DNA from: Diphasiastrum complanatum | Lineage: Eukaryota > Streptophyta > Lycopodiopsida > Lycopodiales > Lycopodiaceae | Direction: 5' to 3' | Length of the DNA: 64,000 nt | Assembly (NCBI GenBank): GCA_029204225.1 | Contig: MU832140.1 | Coordinates: forward strand, 1 to 64,000 | In this document: one piece after another, positions 31,552-41,466 of the stretch | How positions within the stretch are numbered: position 1 is the first letter of the stretch | Layout: every line of letters begins with the position of its first letter | Made by a program: the position numbers and the translations under genes | The notes under the pieces: generated by a model | Database searches by the model: none | The model's input: the letters and a program-made list of their open reading frames with translations, nothing else | Told to the model about the DNA's origin: nothing

Positions 31552-33177
31552 ATGACACCAGGACCGTTGGCTCACGCCCAACTGACATCCAAGGTACCCA
31601 ACACACAAACACACAAACCCAAATCCAAAGTATATACATGGGATGTGTATCCCGATGAAGTCTGGGATACAATCGACGACAATATGATAAGTGAGGCACC
31701 AACACCGCCCACTCAAAAACCACAAAAACCTCGGTTACAAAAACCTAAAGTTATTGATACAAAATTAACCGAGCATCAAAAACAGATGTGTGAGAAGCTT
31801 AAACAGCCGATCAAGCCCTTATCAAAAGGGATAGAAACCAAACAATCTGACCAAGCTTCTACATCCGGTAGTGAATCATCTCAGATGATTCCCAAAGTTC
31901 TCGAACCTTTTGTCGACCCACCTCTTGGTCTTCCACAGAAGTTCAAAGACTTTACACTGGATGACGTTGTTATCCAGTTACCACATCCACATCGGGAACC
32001 TACACCAAGTTCCAATTCCTTTGAAGGACCTTCTAAGACAATTCCACTAAACCTTAAAGATCCTGACGAGGAGATAGATCGAATAGTTCATGTTGGTGCA
32101 CATTTGTCATCAACCCAACTTTCTGATCTGGAAAATTTACTTCGCAAATACAAGGATGTATTTGCAAGGAATTATACAGAAATGAAAGAAATCCCACCTG
32201 AAATAGTCATCCATAGGATTCCTTTAGAAGACAATGCTTAGCCTATTAGGGCTAAACCCTATCGATCTAACCTTGTCTATCGTGAGAGGGTCGACAAAGA
32301 TATTAAGAAATTGTTGGATGTTGGTTTCATTTATGAAGTTCAACATACTGATTGGGTATCACCCATTGTGGTTGTACCCAAGAAAAACGGCAAGCTTCGT
32401 ATCTGTGTTGATCTCAAAAACCTTAATGCGGTTACGAAGAAAGACCATTTTCCCCTGTCTTTAACGACCCAAATCCTAGAGGAAATGGCAGGAGCTGAAG
32501 CTTTCAGCTTCTTGGATGGATTTAGCGGATATTTCCTTGTTCAAATAGCCCCTGAAGATAAACATAAAACGGCCTTTGCAACAGAGAACATGGTTTATGC
32601 TTATAACATTATGCCTTTTGGCTTATGCAACGTCCCTTCAACATTCCAAAGGGTCATGCAACTGGCCTTTCAAGATCTGTTACATCGAATCGTGGAGATT
32701 TATCTCGACGATCTAGGTGTACATTCCTCCGCAGCTACGCACCTAGACGCCCTGGAGAAAATCTTCATTCATTGTCATAGATTTGGAATCTCACTAAATC
32801 CTGATAAATGCCAAATATGGGTCACCCATGGGGTCGTACTCAAGCATATAATTTCAAAGGATGGTATTTCTACCGACCCGTCAAAAATCAAGGTTATAGT
32901 AGAAATGCCCTTACCTGCAACAGTGAAGGAAGTATATGTCTTCCTCGGTCATACAAATTATTATCGCATCTTTATAATCGACTATGCCGACAAGGCACGC
33001 CTCATTTATTTAGTTGTGGTAGATCCTCGCTGGACCGAAGAAAGAATTAAGGCCTTTGAGGAGTTGAAAACAGCCCTCACCACGACTCCCATACTCCACT
33101 CACCAGATTACATGAAAGATTTTCATGTGCATACTGACGCAAGTAAGTATGCAAAGACTTCTCAATACGTTTCTTGA
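31552..33177 (+). pseudogene. gypsy family D RT linker and reverse transcriptase
   Basis: The linker (FTLDDVVIQLPHPHREP) leads to RT: VSPIVVVPKKNGKLRICVDL, EAFSFLDGFSGYFLVQIAP, MPFGLCNVPSTFQRVMQL and the catalytic EIYLDDLGVHS, then the connection domain (FLGHTNYYRIFI) and the start of RNase H (HVHTDASKY). One stop (TAG, about 32239) precedes the RT; the RT domain itself is open and complete, including YLDD. It is the best preserved RT in the window. Confidence 0.93.
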
Positions 33178-33700
33178 GCAGGCAATTGGTGCCTGCTGAA
33201 GTAAACTATACAACCACCGAGAGAGAAGCATTGGCGATGGTCTATGTTGTGCAACAACTAAGACATTATTTATTAGGCCAGACCTTTGCGTTCTACACAA
33301 ACCATCAAGCCCTTCTATATACCGTTAATAAATCCTATAAACGGGACATATAGCTCGATGGCTGTTGATTTTAGAGAAATTTAATTTCCACGTAGTCGTT
33401 CAAAAAGGGACCCAACATTTCATGGCGGACCACCTTTCCAAACTACCAAGTGCTGAAAAAGCAACTGCACCAGTAAACGATGATCTCGCTGATGCATGTC
33501 TTTTTCAGATCGATGCTACACCCTTATGGGCTGAGGAGATCACTCAGTTCCTCACAACAGACAGACTCAAAGCAGGCATGAGTACGACTGCAAAATTTTT
33601 TTTTTTGCTAAAAGCAGCGCCCTTTCAGTTAATTGCGAGACAACTTTACAAAAGGGGTGTTGACGGTATCATTTGTCGATGTGCTTATGAATCTGAGATA
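33178..33700 (+). pseudogene. gypsy family D RNase H and spacer
   Basis: A stop at about 33175 and a frameshift separate this from RT. Pieces: LVPAEVNYTTTEREALAMVY, FAFYTNHQALLYTVNK, then in another frame ARWLLILEKFNFHVVVQKGT and HFMADHLSKLPS. A T10 run at about 33597 lies in the spacer before integrase. Confidence 0.88.
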
Positions 33701-34349
33701 TGACCTATCATATCTCAGGCTCATGAGAGCATTGGAGGTGGCCACTTTTCTGCTAAAGCCACAACAAAGATTATCCTTCGAGCAGGACTGTGGTGGCCAT
33801 CTTTTGAAGGGCACGTTTGTTGTCATTAAAACGTGTGATGTTTGTCAACGAGCCAAAAAAAATACCAAAGCAGACTCCACACCATTGACTCCCATTATAG
33901 AAGGCGAAGCCTTCCATAAGTGGAGAATTGACTTTGTTGGACCAATCAGTCCAGCTGGAAAACATAACCAAGCTCGTTACATCCTCATAGCCACAGATTA
34001 CGCCACTAAGTGGGTGGAGGCTCGAGCAACGAAGGACGCCAACGCAAAAACAGTCGTGCATTTTCTTTACGAAAACATTATTACACGTTTTGGCTGTCCC
34101 ATCGAGCTAGTTAGTGATCGCGGCACGTATTTTTTAAATGCTATCATTGACAATCTCCTACGCCATTACCTTGTTGTTCATAGAAAAAGTACACCATACT
34201 ACCCTAGATGTAATGGCCAGGCTGAATCAACTAACAAGACGATATGTAAAATTTTGACCAAGATAGTTAAAACCAGTCAATCTGATTGGAATACAAAACT
34301 TTTCTCAGCTATTTGGGCTTACCGCACCACCCCGAAAAAAGCCACTGAG
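33701..34349 (+). pseudogene. gypsy family D integrase, first part
   Basis: The zinc-binding half (AHESIGGGHFSAKAT) and CDVCQRAKKNTKADS lie in different frames. The core has the D,D-35-E residues in view: WRIDFVGPIS, LVSDRGTYFLN and NGQAESTNKT. At 34349 the frame is cut by the solo LTR and resumes at 35032. Confidence 0.93.
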
Positions 34350-35031
34350 TGTAAAAATTACAGCAAATAAGGATCCTAAAACACTTGAAATGATGAGGGA
34401 AACAATAGATTATGATTTCATAAGATTAGCACAAGTTGAACCATCAAAATCCATCAAAAATCTATGCTTGAACCTCACTAAATGGCCCAAATCCTTGAAG
34501 AAGGCTTCACACGTGTGAAAGTACGGCCTCCCACAGTCTGAGTACTGTACACCAGACCTACATTCAATCCTATCATCATTAGTAATCACAAGTACTCAAA
34601 CAATTATGAACATAGAGAGCAATTGCACCATTATGAGAGAAAAAACATGAAATTGCTTGATTGATTTTGGTGAGATATCATCACCTATATATACATGATC
34701 CATCACGGTTTTGGGCAGGTATGAGTAGCCCTAAACCTATCCCTAATGCTAATTTTGGTGGATCTTTCATCCCTACCAAGTTAGGGTTGGAATCTTGGAG
34801 ATCCCTCAACAATGCAAAAATTACCAAAAATAGCTCCTATTTTTTCTCCCTTGTATCTAAGCATAATTTGGACTCATTCCAAAGGTTCTAACACTTAGGT
34901 CTACTTGAGAACATCCTTATGAATGGAATCCTATGCTATTTGGCACGTGTGACAAGCCACATCATGACCATCTAGCTATTTACAAGTCATATGACCAAAA
35001 CTAGTCAAGCTAGAATTGTGAATTTTTAACA
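34350..35031 (+). mobile_element. solo LTR, 682 bp, with CTGAG target duplication
   Basis: The insert begins TGTAAAAATT and ends AATTTTTAACA, so TG...CA ends with a short inverted repeat. It is flanked on both sides by CTGAG (34345-34349 and 35032-35036). Removing it and one CTGAG restores the reading frame of integrase across the site. It contains CTATATATACATGATCC (about 34684). No internal domain remains, so this is a solo LTR left by LTR-LTR recombination. Confidence 0.93.
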
Positions 35032-35502
35032 CTGAGTGGGTTACCCCTTTCCACTTAGTATATGGTCAAGAGGCGGTAATGCCAGTAGAATTCTTATTCC
35101 CATCATTACGAGTCATGGAAGCTTTTTCAACAGATCTTTGTGAAAAGCTACAATCGAACAACAACTCAAAACCAGGCTATTTACATTAACCTAGTTATGC
35201 GAGACAAGACTTATATCTTACCACGCACAACTGGTTTACAAACGACGCCAAAAGGCTTGGCATGATCGTCACCTACACAATAAAGATCTACATATAGGTG
35301 ACCAGGTGTTTCTTTATACATCCAAGAAACACCCCAGCAAATTGAAATTCAGAAGTGAGGGGTCGTATGTTATTAATAAAGTCTTTCCTACTGGTGCAGT
35401 CCAGTTGCAAACACTTGACAGAATCCTCCTAGACACTGTCGTAAACGGTGGTCGTCTAAGGCGGTATTACAAAGAGTTGTTTTTTGTTGACCCAATTTAA
35501 CA
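35032..35502 (+). pseudogene. gypsy family D integrase C-terminus
   Basis: After the solo LTR: PFHLVYGQEAVMPVEFLFPS, then a frameshift, then HPSKLKFRSEGSYVINKVF and GRLRRYYKELF. This is the GPY/F-like tail; no chromodomain is present, consistent with Athila/Tat-type rather than chromovirus. Stop at about 35500. Confidence 0.88.
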
Positions 35503-35896
35503 TCTTTTTCCTAGTATATATTTTACATTTTTTATTCTTTCTTTCTATTTTTCTTATGTTCTTGCTTGTAGTTCTAGTTTTGCATGCCTATTTTTCACCT
35601 CATTCCTTGTTTATACTTCATACCATTACTTATGTACTTTCTATGCATTCTCTTCTTCTTGTACATACTCATGGGTCATGGATGTTCTAGATCAACAAAT
35701 GATAGGCTACACCATCGGAAATGATTCTCACACTGTAGCCACCTCATCTCTATCTAACTAGTATCTCAGGCATACAAAGCATTCCTAGGGATACACTCTA
35801 TTCATAAGAACTTCTACTCTAGGCCACAGTCATATTTTCCCCTTGAAGTTCTTCACTTGCATCACACGGATCCATTCCTTCATATTGGGATTTTGT
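35503..35896 (+). mobile_element. 3' untranslated region of gypsy family D
   Basis: T- and C-rich DNA (TTTCTTTCTATTTTTCTT, about 35538) without a gene, between integrase and the 25-bp repeats. Confidence 0.5.
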
Positions 35897-36146
35897 CAAA
35901 TCTCAACCGACGGGATCCATTCAAATCTCAACCGACGAGATCCGCTCAAATCTCAACCGATGGGATTTTGTCAAATCTCAACCGATGGGATCCACTCAAA
36001 TCTCAACCGACGGAATCCGCTCAAATCTCGACCGACGGGATTCGCTCAGATCTGAACTGATGGATTTTTATCAGATCTCGACCGACGTGACTCTCTCAGA
36101 TCTCGATTGACGCGACTCCATCAAATCTCGACTGACGTTTCTCATT
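35897..36146 (+). repeat. 25-bp tandem repeat, ten units
   Basis: Ten units in exact 25-bp register, each starting CA(A/G)ATCTC(A/G)ACCGACG followed by a variable 8-9 bp (for example GGATCCATT, AGATCCGCT). The core equals that of the minisatellite in the 5' leader (27394-28215). Confidence 0.95.
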
Positions 36147-36470
36147 CAAAATCCAACAAACAGACATGTCCCATCGCGTCCAAACCCAACCAACGACGTC
36201 CATAAATGCCATCACCTTGACGCCATGCGCACCTCATCGAAGTGCGAACTCTGGAGCTTTGTGGTGACGATCTACTGGCGATTTCTTGGCTCTCCTACAC
36301 GATCCTGGCGCTCTCTCGTTCTGTGCATCAGTGGTTGCTTCCACACCATCTCCACCTAGTATCAGCCATCATAGTGTGTTTCCCATTGAGAGCGCCATCA
36401 CAAACAGTCTCCAAACCTAATATCGCTAGTGGAGAACAAAGCATTTGAAACATTTTGCATGCTGAGGGGT
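36147..36470 (+). mobile_element. 3' end of gypsy family D with polypurine tract
   Basis: Non-coding DNA ending in TGCTGAGGGGTAG (about 36458-36470), a polypurine-like tract, directly before a TGTCATGATACC sequence of the kind that starts plant gypsy LTRs. Confidence 0.55.
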
Positions 36471-36900
36471 AGTGTCATGATACCTAGATGCATAATACTT
36501 TGAATTTAAGCTTTGCTCTCATGGGATTGAATTACTAATTGACATGAAAGAAAAATCATCTTCATCTCTTGTTCGCTTTCCATTTGCTTGGAAATAGGAT
36601 TTGAAGGTGGGTGTCCCAAATATTTTGGCATCATTGTCACACCATTATTTTCAGTTTTTTAGCATGTTTGTCATGCTTGAATGGATGTTAGTTTGCATTT
36701 AAAAATCTTGGTTTTGGCATAGTAGGGTTAGAATTAGATTTTTGGTGATTTTAGTTAGATTTTGATAATTTAAGTGATATTAATTGGAATTGTTACTTGT
36801 AATCATTGCGAGTGAGGAGTAGGGCTTTGGATATAGTCCATCAGCGCTAAGATCCACTTGAAACCAAAAAAAATAGACAAATACCAAAGAATATACTCTT
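36471..36900 (+). mobile_element. relic of LTR end, Asp-tRNA primer site and leader
   Basis: TGTCATGATACC starts an LTR-like piece that shares GCTCTCATGGGA with the family A LTR. At 36626-36643 TGGCATCATTGTCACACC aligns with TGGCGCCGTTGCCGGGGA with mostly CpG-type transitions. The leader after it parallels the family A leader (TTTTCAG...AGCATGTTTG...TTAGTTTGCATT; GTAGGGTTAG). No gag follows. Confidence 0.6.
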
Positions 36901-37240
36901 CTACAAATTGGTAGATAAAAATGGAAAAAGCATTATTAGAGTCTAATAACTTTCACCCTTGTAGATCTTGCATGTGTCCATTTCACTTTGTGCATGCCTT
37001 GCATGTCACTATGGATCACTTACAATAAATGCATGTGATATGCCACGAGTTTCTACAAGCATATTATTGCTATTTCTAAGTCTACAATCTATATGCAAGT
37101 TGTAATCAACCAACTAGATATGAAAAATCCATATAGCTCAAATTTGACATTTACATTTATGAAATAACATACTTGCATAGTACAAAGTTTGTAGCAAGCC
37201 TAAAGTCAAGATAGATGATTTTTCAATTTTAACACAACTC
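36901..37240 (-). mobile_element. probable 3' LTR of the copia element at 37252-40147
   Basis: On the minus strand, a TTTTTAGGAGT tract after the pol stop is followed by TGTGTTAAAATTG, which parallels the AGAAGTGAGGAG/TGTTGAAAATTG junction of the related copia copy at 58154. The far end of this LTR was not found. Confidence 0.5.
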
Positions 37241-37251
37241 CTAAAAAGAAT

Positions 37252-38271
37252 CTATGTTGACTTGAACATGGATCTTGGTATTACTCCAAGGTTGGCTCTA
37301 TGCTTGATGAAGGAATTCTTGCTCAAAGGTTTGGTGAGCAAATCTGCAATACAAGATGATGTGTCGATGTGCTTTAAGTAGGTTTCCCCTCCAATGAGCT
37401 TCTCTATCATGAAGTGATGTGCAACCTCGATGTGTTTGCTCCTTGCATGGAATATCAGATTGTTGGCAAGGGCTTGGGCTGAAATATTGTCACACATGAT
37501 CATAGGTAGATGATCCTCCATGATTATCTTTAGCTCCACTAGCAACCTCTTGATCCAAAGCACTTCCTTTGTTGTAGTAGTGTGAGTGCCTTATACTCAA
37601 CTTCACAAGATAGAGTGATACAGTATCTTGCTTTTTGGAAAGCCAAGATATCAAGTTTCCTCCAAGATATATGACATAAGCACTTGTAGATTTTCGATCT
37701 GCTCTATCACTTGCAAAATCCGAGTCAGAATAGCCAACTATAGAAAGATCTTCACTTTTATACAATAAACCTAAGCACTCTCTTGGCCATTTTCCAATGA
37801 TGAATAGTAGGATGTGCATAGCTTGGCTCAACTTATGAACACTAAAACTTATATCGGGCCTAGTTATTGTGAGCCAAATTAAGGAGCCTATAAGACTCCT
37901 AAAAAGAGTGATGTCCACGAAGGATCTTTCATCACCTTTTACAATTTGCTCCATAGGAGTTTCTATACTCTTACAATATAGCATATTGAACTTTTTAACA
38001 TTGAAAGGGCATACTTGGATTGACATACAAAAGCTTTATCATTAAGAAAGTCAATCTCTAATCCTAATATGTAGTGAATTTTTCCAAGATCTTGCATCTT
38101 GAACTCTTTTCCAAGTGCAACCTTGGTCTCCTCAACTCTAAGGTGATCTACCTTAGGTTTCTTCTTAAACAAGACTTCATATGGTGATTTTCTAGCAAGT
38201 ACATTGTGAGGTAATCTATTGCACAAACAGTTTGCACAATTAATTGCTTCTCCCCAATATTCAATAGGCAA
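37252..38271 (-). pseudogene. copia RT and RNase H with internal deletion
   Basis: Minus strand. An integrase tail (YWGEAINCANCLCNRLPHNV, KSPYEVLFKKKPKVDHLRV) runs directly into the RT palm (EFKMQDLGKIHYILGLEIDF), so about 350 codons (integrase C-terminus and the first RT motifs including YVDD) are deleted near 38135. RNase H follows: YSDSDFASDRADRKSTSAY and LISWLSKKQDTVSL, then, after a frameshift, NLIFHARSKHIEVAHHF and ADLLTKPLSKNSF, ending at 37252. Confidence 0.92.
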
Positions 38272-38832
38272 AGAAGCTTCAATTTGGATTGCTTTAGCAC
38301 ATTCACATAAAGATCAATTTTTCCTCTCAGCAACTCCATTTTGAGATGGAGAATAAGCACAAGAAAACTCTCTCTTTATTCCTTCACCTTCACAATATTC
38401 ATAAAACTTGTTGGAGATGTATTCACCTCCTCCATCACATCTTAAAGCTTTAACTTTGAAAGAAAACTGTTTCTCAACATAAGCTTTGAAGATTAGGAAG
38501 TGATCAAATACCATAGCTTTTGAGGAAAGTAGATACAACCAAGTATATCTTGTAAAGTCATCAATAAAGGTGACAAAACATGTTGCACCCCCAATACTTT
38601 TAGAAGAAGAAAAATGAACATCCGAGTGTATAAGCTCCAAAGGATGAGTAGTCTTAATAAAAGACTTTTGATATGGATTTCTACGTGATTTTGCAATAGC
38701 AATAGCACAAGCCTCACAAGGCTTGAAATCTTTGAAAAGTGATCTTGGAAGGCCAATAGCCTTATCTTTCTTGATCATAGAAGACATAGACTTAAAGTTA
38801 GGATGCCCCAATCTTCTATGCCACAACTCCTC
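38272..38832 (-). pseudogene. copia GAG-pre-integrase and integrase core
   Basis: MWHRRLGHPNFKSMSSM and CEACAIAIAKSRRNP (zinc-binding and pre-integrase), then the core: ELIHSDVHFSS, FVTFIDDFTRYTWLYLL, ALRCDGGGEYISNKF and GVAERKN. All three acidic residues (D, D, E) are visible. The frame breaks near 38310. About one stop separates it from the protease end at 38834. Confidence 0.93.
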
Positions 38833-38833
38833 C

Positions 38834-40147
38834 TTAGATAAAAGAGCAACTTAAAGAGTTCAACTTAAAAATTTCACCATATTTAGATCCATTAGCTAGG
38901 ACCTCATCATTTTTCTTGATAAAGCAAGTATTGGAATTGAACTTTACATCACAACCACTATCAAGCAACTTTCCAACACTAATCAAGTTCTTTGTAAGTT
39001 TAGGAATAAAAAGAACATTGGAAAGTGAAAGAACTTTAGAAGAAGCAATTTTCAATGGAATGTTGCCAATTCTTTCAATAGAGCACTCATGATCATTTGC
39101 AGTATAAATAGATCTCTTAAGTTCTTTGTAAGGTACAATTGAGTCAAAAGACTCTTTTGAACAGCACATATGTGAAGAAGCTCCACTATCTATATACCAA
39201 GCTCCATCTTTCTTGAAAGGTGATGAAGAAAAACTCGACACCATGAGTGATCCTTCTCCATCACTTGCAACAAAATCTTCTTCAATCTCTTTGGAGAGAT
39301 TTGCTTGCTTGAGTTGGTTTTTCTTCTTGAAGCAATTGGAGGCATAGTGCCCCTTCTTGCCACAAAAGAAACACTTGACTTTTTTCTTCTTGGTCTTTGA
39401 AGTAGAAGGATGAGATGAGTCATCCTCTTCACCATCTTTGTCTCGATCCTTGGCTTTGTCTTTGTTGTATGCTTGAGAAAACTGGTTCTTGCTTATTCCT
39501 TTATGCTTGCCTTTGACAAAGAGGGCTTTGTCACTTCCAACATGCTCGAGTTTGTTCATTCTAGAAAGTTTATAACTTTGCCGAGCTTCTTCAGAGATGA
39601 GAATTCCTTGGAGAGTTTCTAAATTAGGCAACTCCTCCTTAATGGCAAAGGATTGAACAAGATTATCATAGTCATCTTTCAAGCCATTTAGAATGACTTG
39701 AACTAGCTCATCTTGGTTTATTGTAACACCAACACAAGAAAGCTCCCTACAAAGATCTTTTACTCTCAAAACATAGTTTGATGCATTCTCCTCACTTCTT
39801 TGAAAGCTTTGAAAAATCTGATTCCTAAGAGTGAATATTTTAGAAGTATCTTTTGCTTCATAGATGAACTTAAGTGCATCCCAAGCATCTTTAGCTATGG
39901 TGCAAGATCCTATCTCTCTTAGAATTTTTTTAGATACATTCATCTTAATGAAATGTGGAGCCATTCTAGCTCTCTTCTTGTACTTTGGTATTTCAAGTTG
40001 TGCTTGAGACTCCTCCTCGATACCAAGCACTATGTCCATAATATCCTAGAGTATCAAAATAGACTCCATTCTAACCTTCCAAATTGAGTAATTAGAGGTA
40101 CTTAGTCTTTCACCTGCTTCTAGGAGATATCCGCCCACATATGCCAT
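38834..40147 (-). pseudogene. copia gag, zinc knuckle and protease
   Basis: ATG at 40147 (MAYVGGYLLEAGERLSTSNY) with a TAG at 40048-40046, then an open frame of 401 codons from 40039. It holds a gag domain (KDAWDALKFIYEAKDTSKIF, QVILNGLKDDYDNLVQSF), a knuckle CFFCGKKGHYASNC, and protease WYIDSGASSHMCCSKESF with LIISVGKLLDSG-like end (ISVGKLLDSGCDVKF). Only one stop in gag, so this is the least decayed copia gag here. Confidence 0.94.
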
Positions 40148-40688
40148 AATGTGAAGACTTCTTAGTTATTGGACAATTATATGTTTGAGCTTGTTCCAAT
40201 CAGACTTAATGTTGCTGCTCTTTTTCACTATAGGTATTTTCAAGGATGTACTACCTTCCTATGTGAAAAACTTGCAACAGTATTTGAGATGGATCTCAAA
40301 TATTTCACAAAACAAGATTATCTAGATCAGACACTCAAAATAAATTGAGGTACTTAGACAAGTCTGAATCCTACTTTTGGCACGTGTGAAATGCTTCAAA
40401 AGAAAACACTAATGATACTCAGAAGGCTCAAAGGTATTCAATTAACATCAAACTTAGTCTTGATCTTCAGTTTCTAGTGTAGGATGCTCAAAACAATGGA
40501 TTCAGAACAAACTGCAGCTATATTCAGAATAGATATTCAACTAGAGGACTCTCAGACAAGACACCTAACGAAGTTTGGACAGGCTCCAAACCTTCATCAT
40601 CAAACCTCAAAGTATCCAGATGTATTGTGCGTAGATACCAAAGGAGATCATAAAGAAGCTAGACTCTCACAATATCAATTCTAGTTTC
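40148..40688 (-). mobile_element. upstream region of the copia element, cut by family A LTR
   Basis: Non-coding DNA upstream of the copia gag start. No TGGTATCAGAGC-like site was found, and the sequence is interrupted by the family A LTR at 40689, so the copia 5' LTR is missing or displaced. Confidence 0.45.
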
Positions 40689-41416
40689 TGTAGTGGGTTT
40701 CTTTCCTTGCCTAACCTGAATCCAAGATCTAGTCAATCTAGCATTAAAGAGACGGAGTTAGTTGTCACACGGAGGTTCGTTCCCATGAGAGCGATAGTAT
40801 AGTTCATATTTCAACATGAATGGAAGATCTAACACTAACATCCATTAACACTACTTCCATTAGCCCTAAATCCACAACAATGATAGAAACTTACTCTTCT
40901 CTCTCTCCTTTTCTCTCTCACAAAAAGCATAAGAAATAGCAATCCAATAATGATCAAATCCAACAATCAGAAAATACAAAGGAAGCATGAGAAATGGAGG
41001 AAAAGAAAGGAAGAGCAAGGACATTCATTAATCCATTTCTAAAGAGAACCAATCTGCTTTATTGAAATGAGGAAATGAACATCAGGAGCAACTCGAGTTG
41101 GTCCCTTTTTATAGTAGAGAGGAGGACCCTGGTCTCTGAATTCTATTGGTCCACTCTTGCCTCTCCTTTTATTCAAATTTAAAAAAGTGTGAGAACCATC
41201 AAAATTGGAGGGAAACCCAACTTTATTCACTAACTTGACATTTAGGCCCTGCGACATTAAAAGTCCCGCAAAAAGACCTAAAGTCCTTTTATTAACATTC
41301 TAATTAATCAAATAACTATGTGATCATTGGGTTGGACTTACACACACAGGGTGCCAAATCCCTCTCACTTATTAACTAGGGTTAGGGTTGCCTTGGGATC
41401 CACAAACCCTCCAACA
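40689..41416 (-). mobile_element. 3' LTR of gypsy family A (minus, 728 bp)
   Basis: Reverse complement of the LTR at 21318-22061: starts TGTTGGAGGGTTTG at 41416 and ends CCCACTACA at 40689. It is preceded on its strand by a polypurine tract (41417-41430), which shows it is a 3' LTR and that the element extends to the right. Confidence 0.93.
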
Positions 41417-41430
41417 GTATCCCCCACCAA
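41417..41430 (-). other. polypurine tract of gypsy family A
   Basis: TTGGTGGGGGATAC on the minus strand, ending at the first base of the 3' LTR. It primes plus-strand synthesis. Confidence 0.75.
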
Positions 41431-41466
41431 AACTGGTGGCGGTCCCACAACACCTGCAATATGCAG

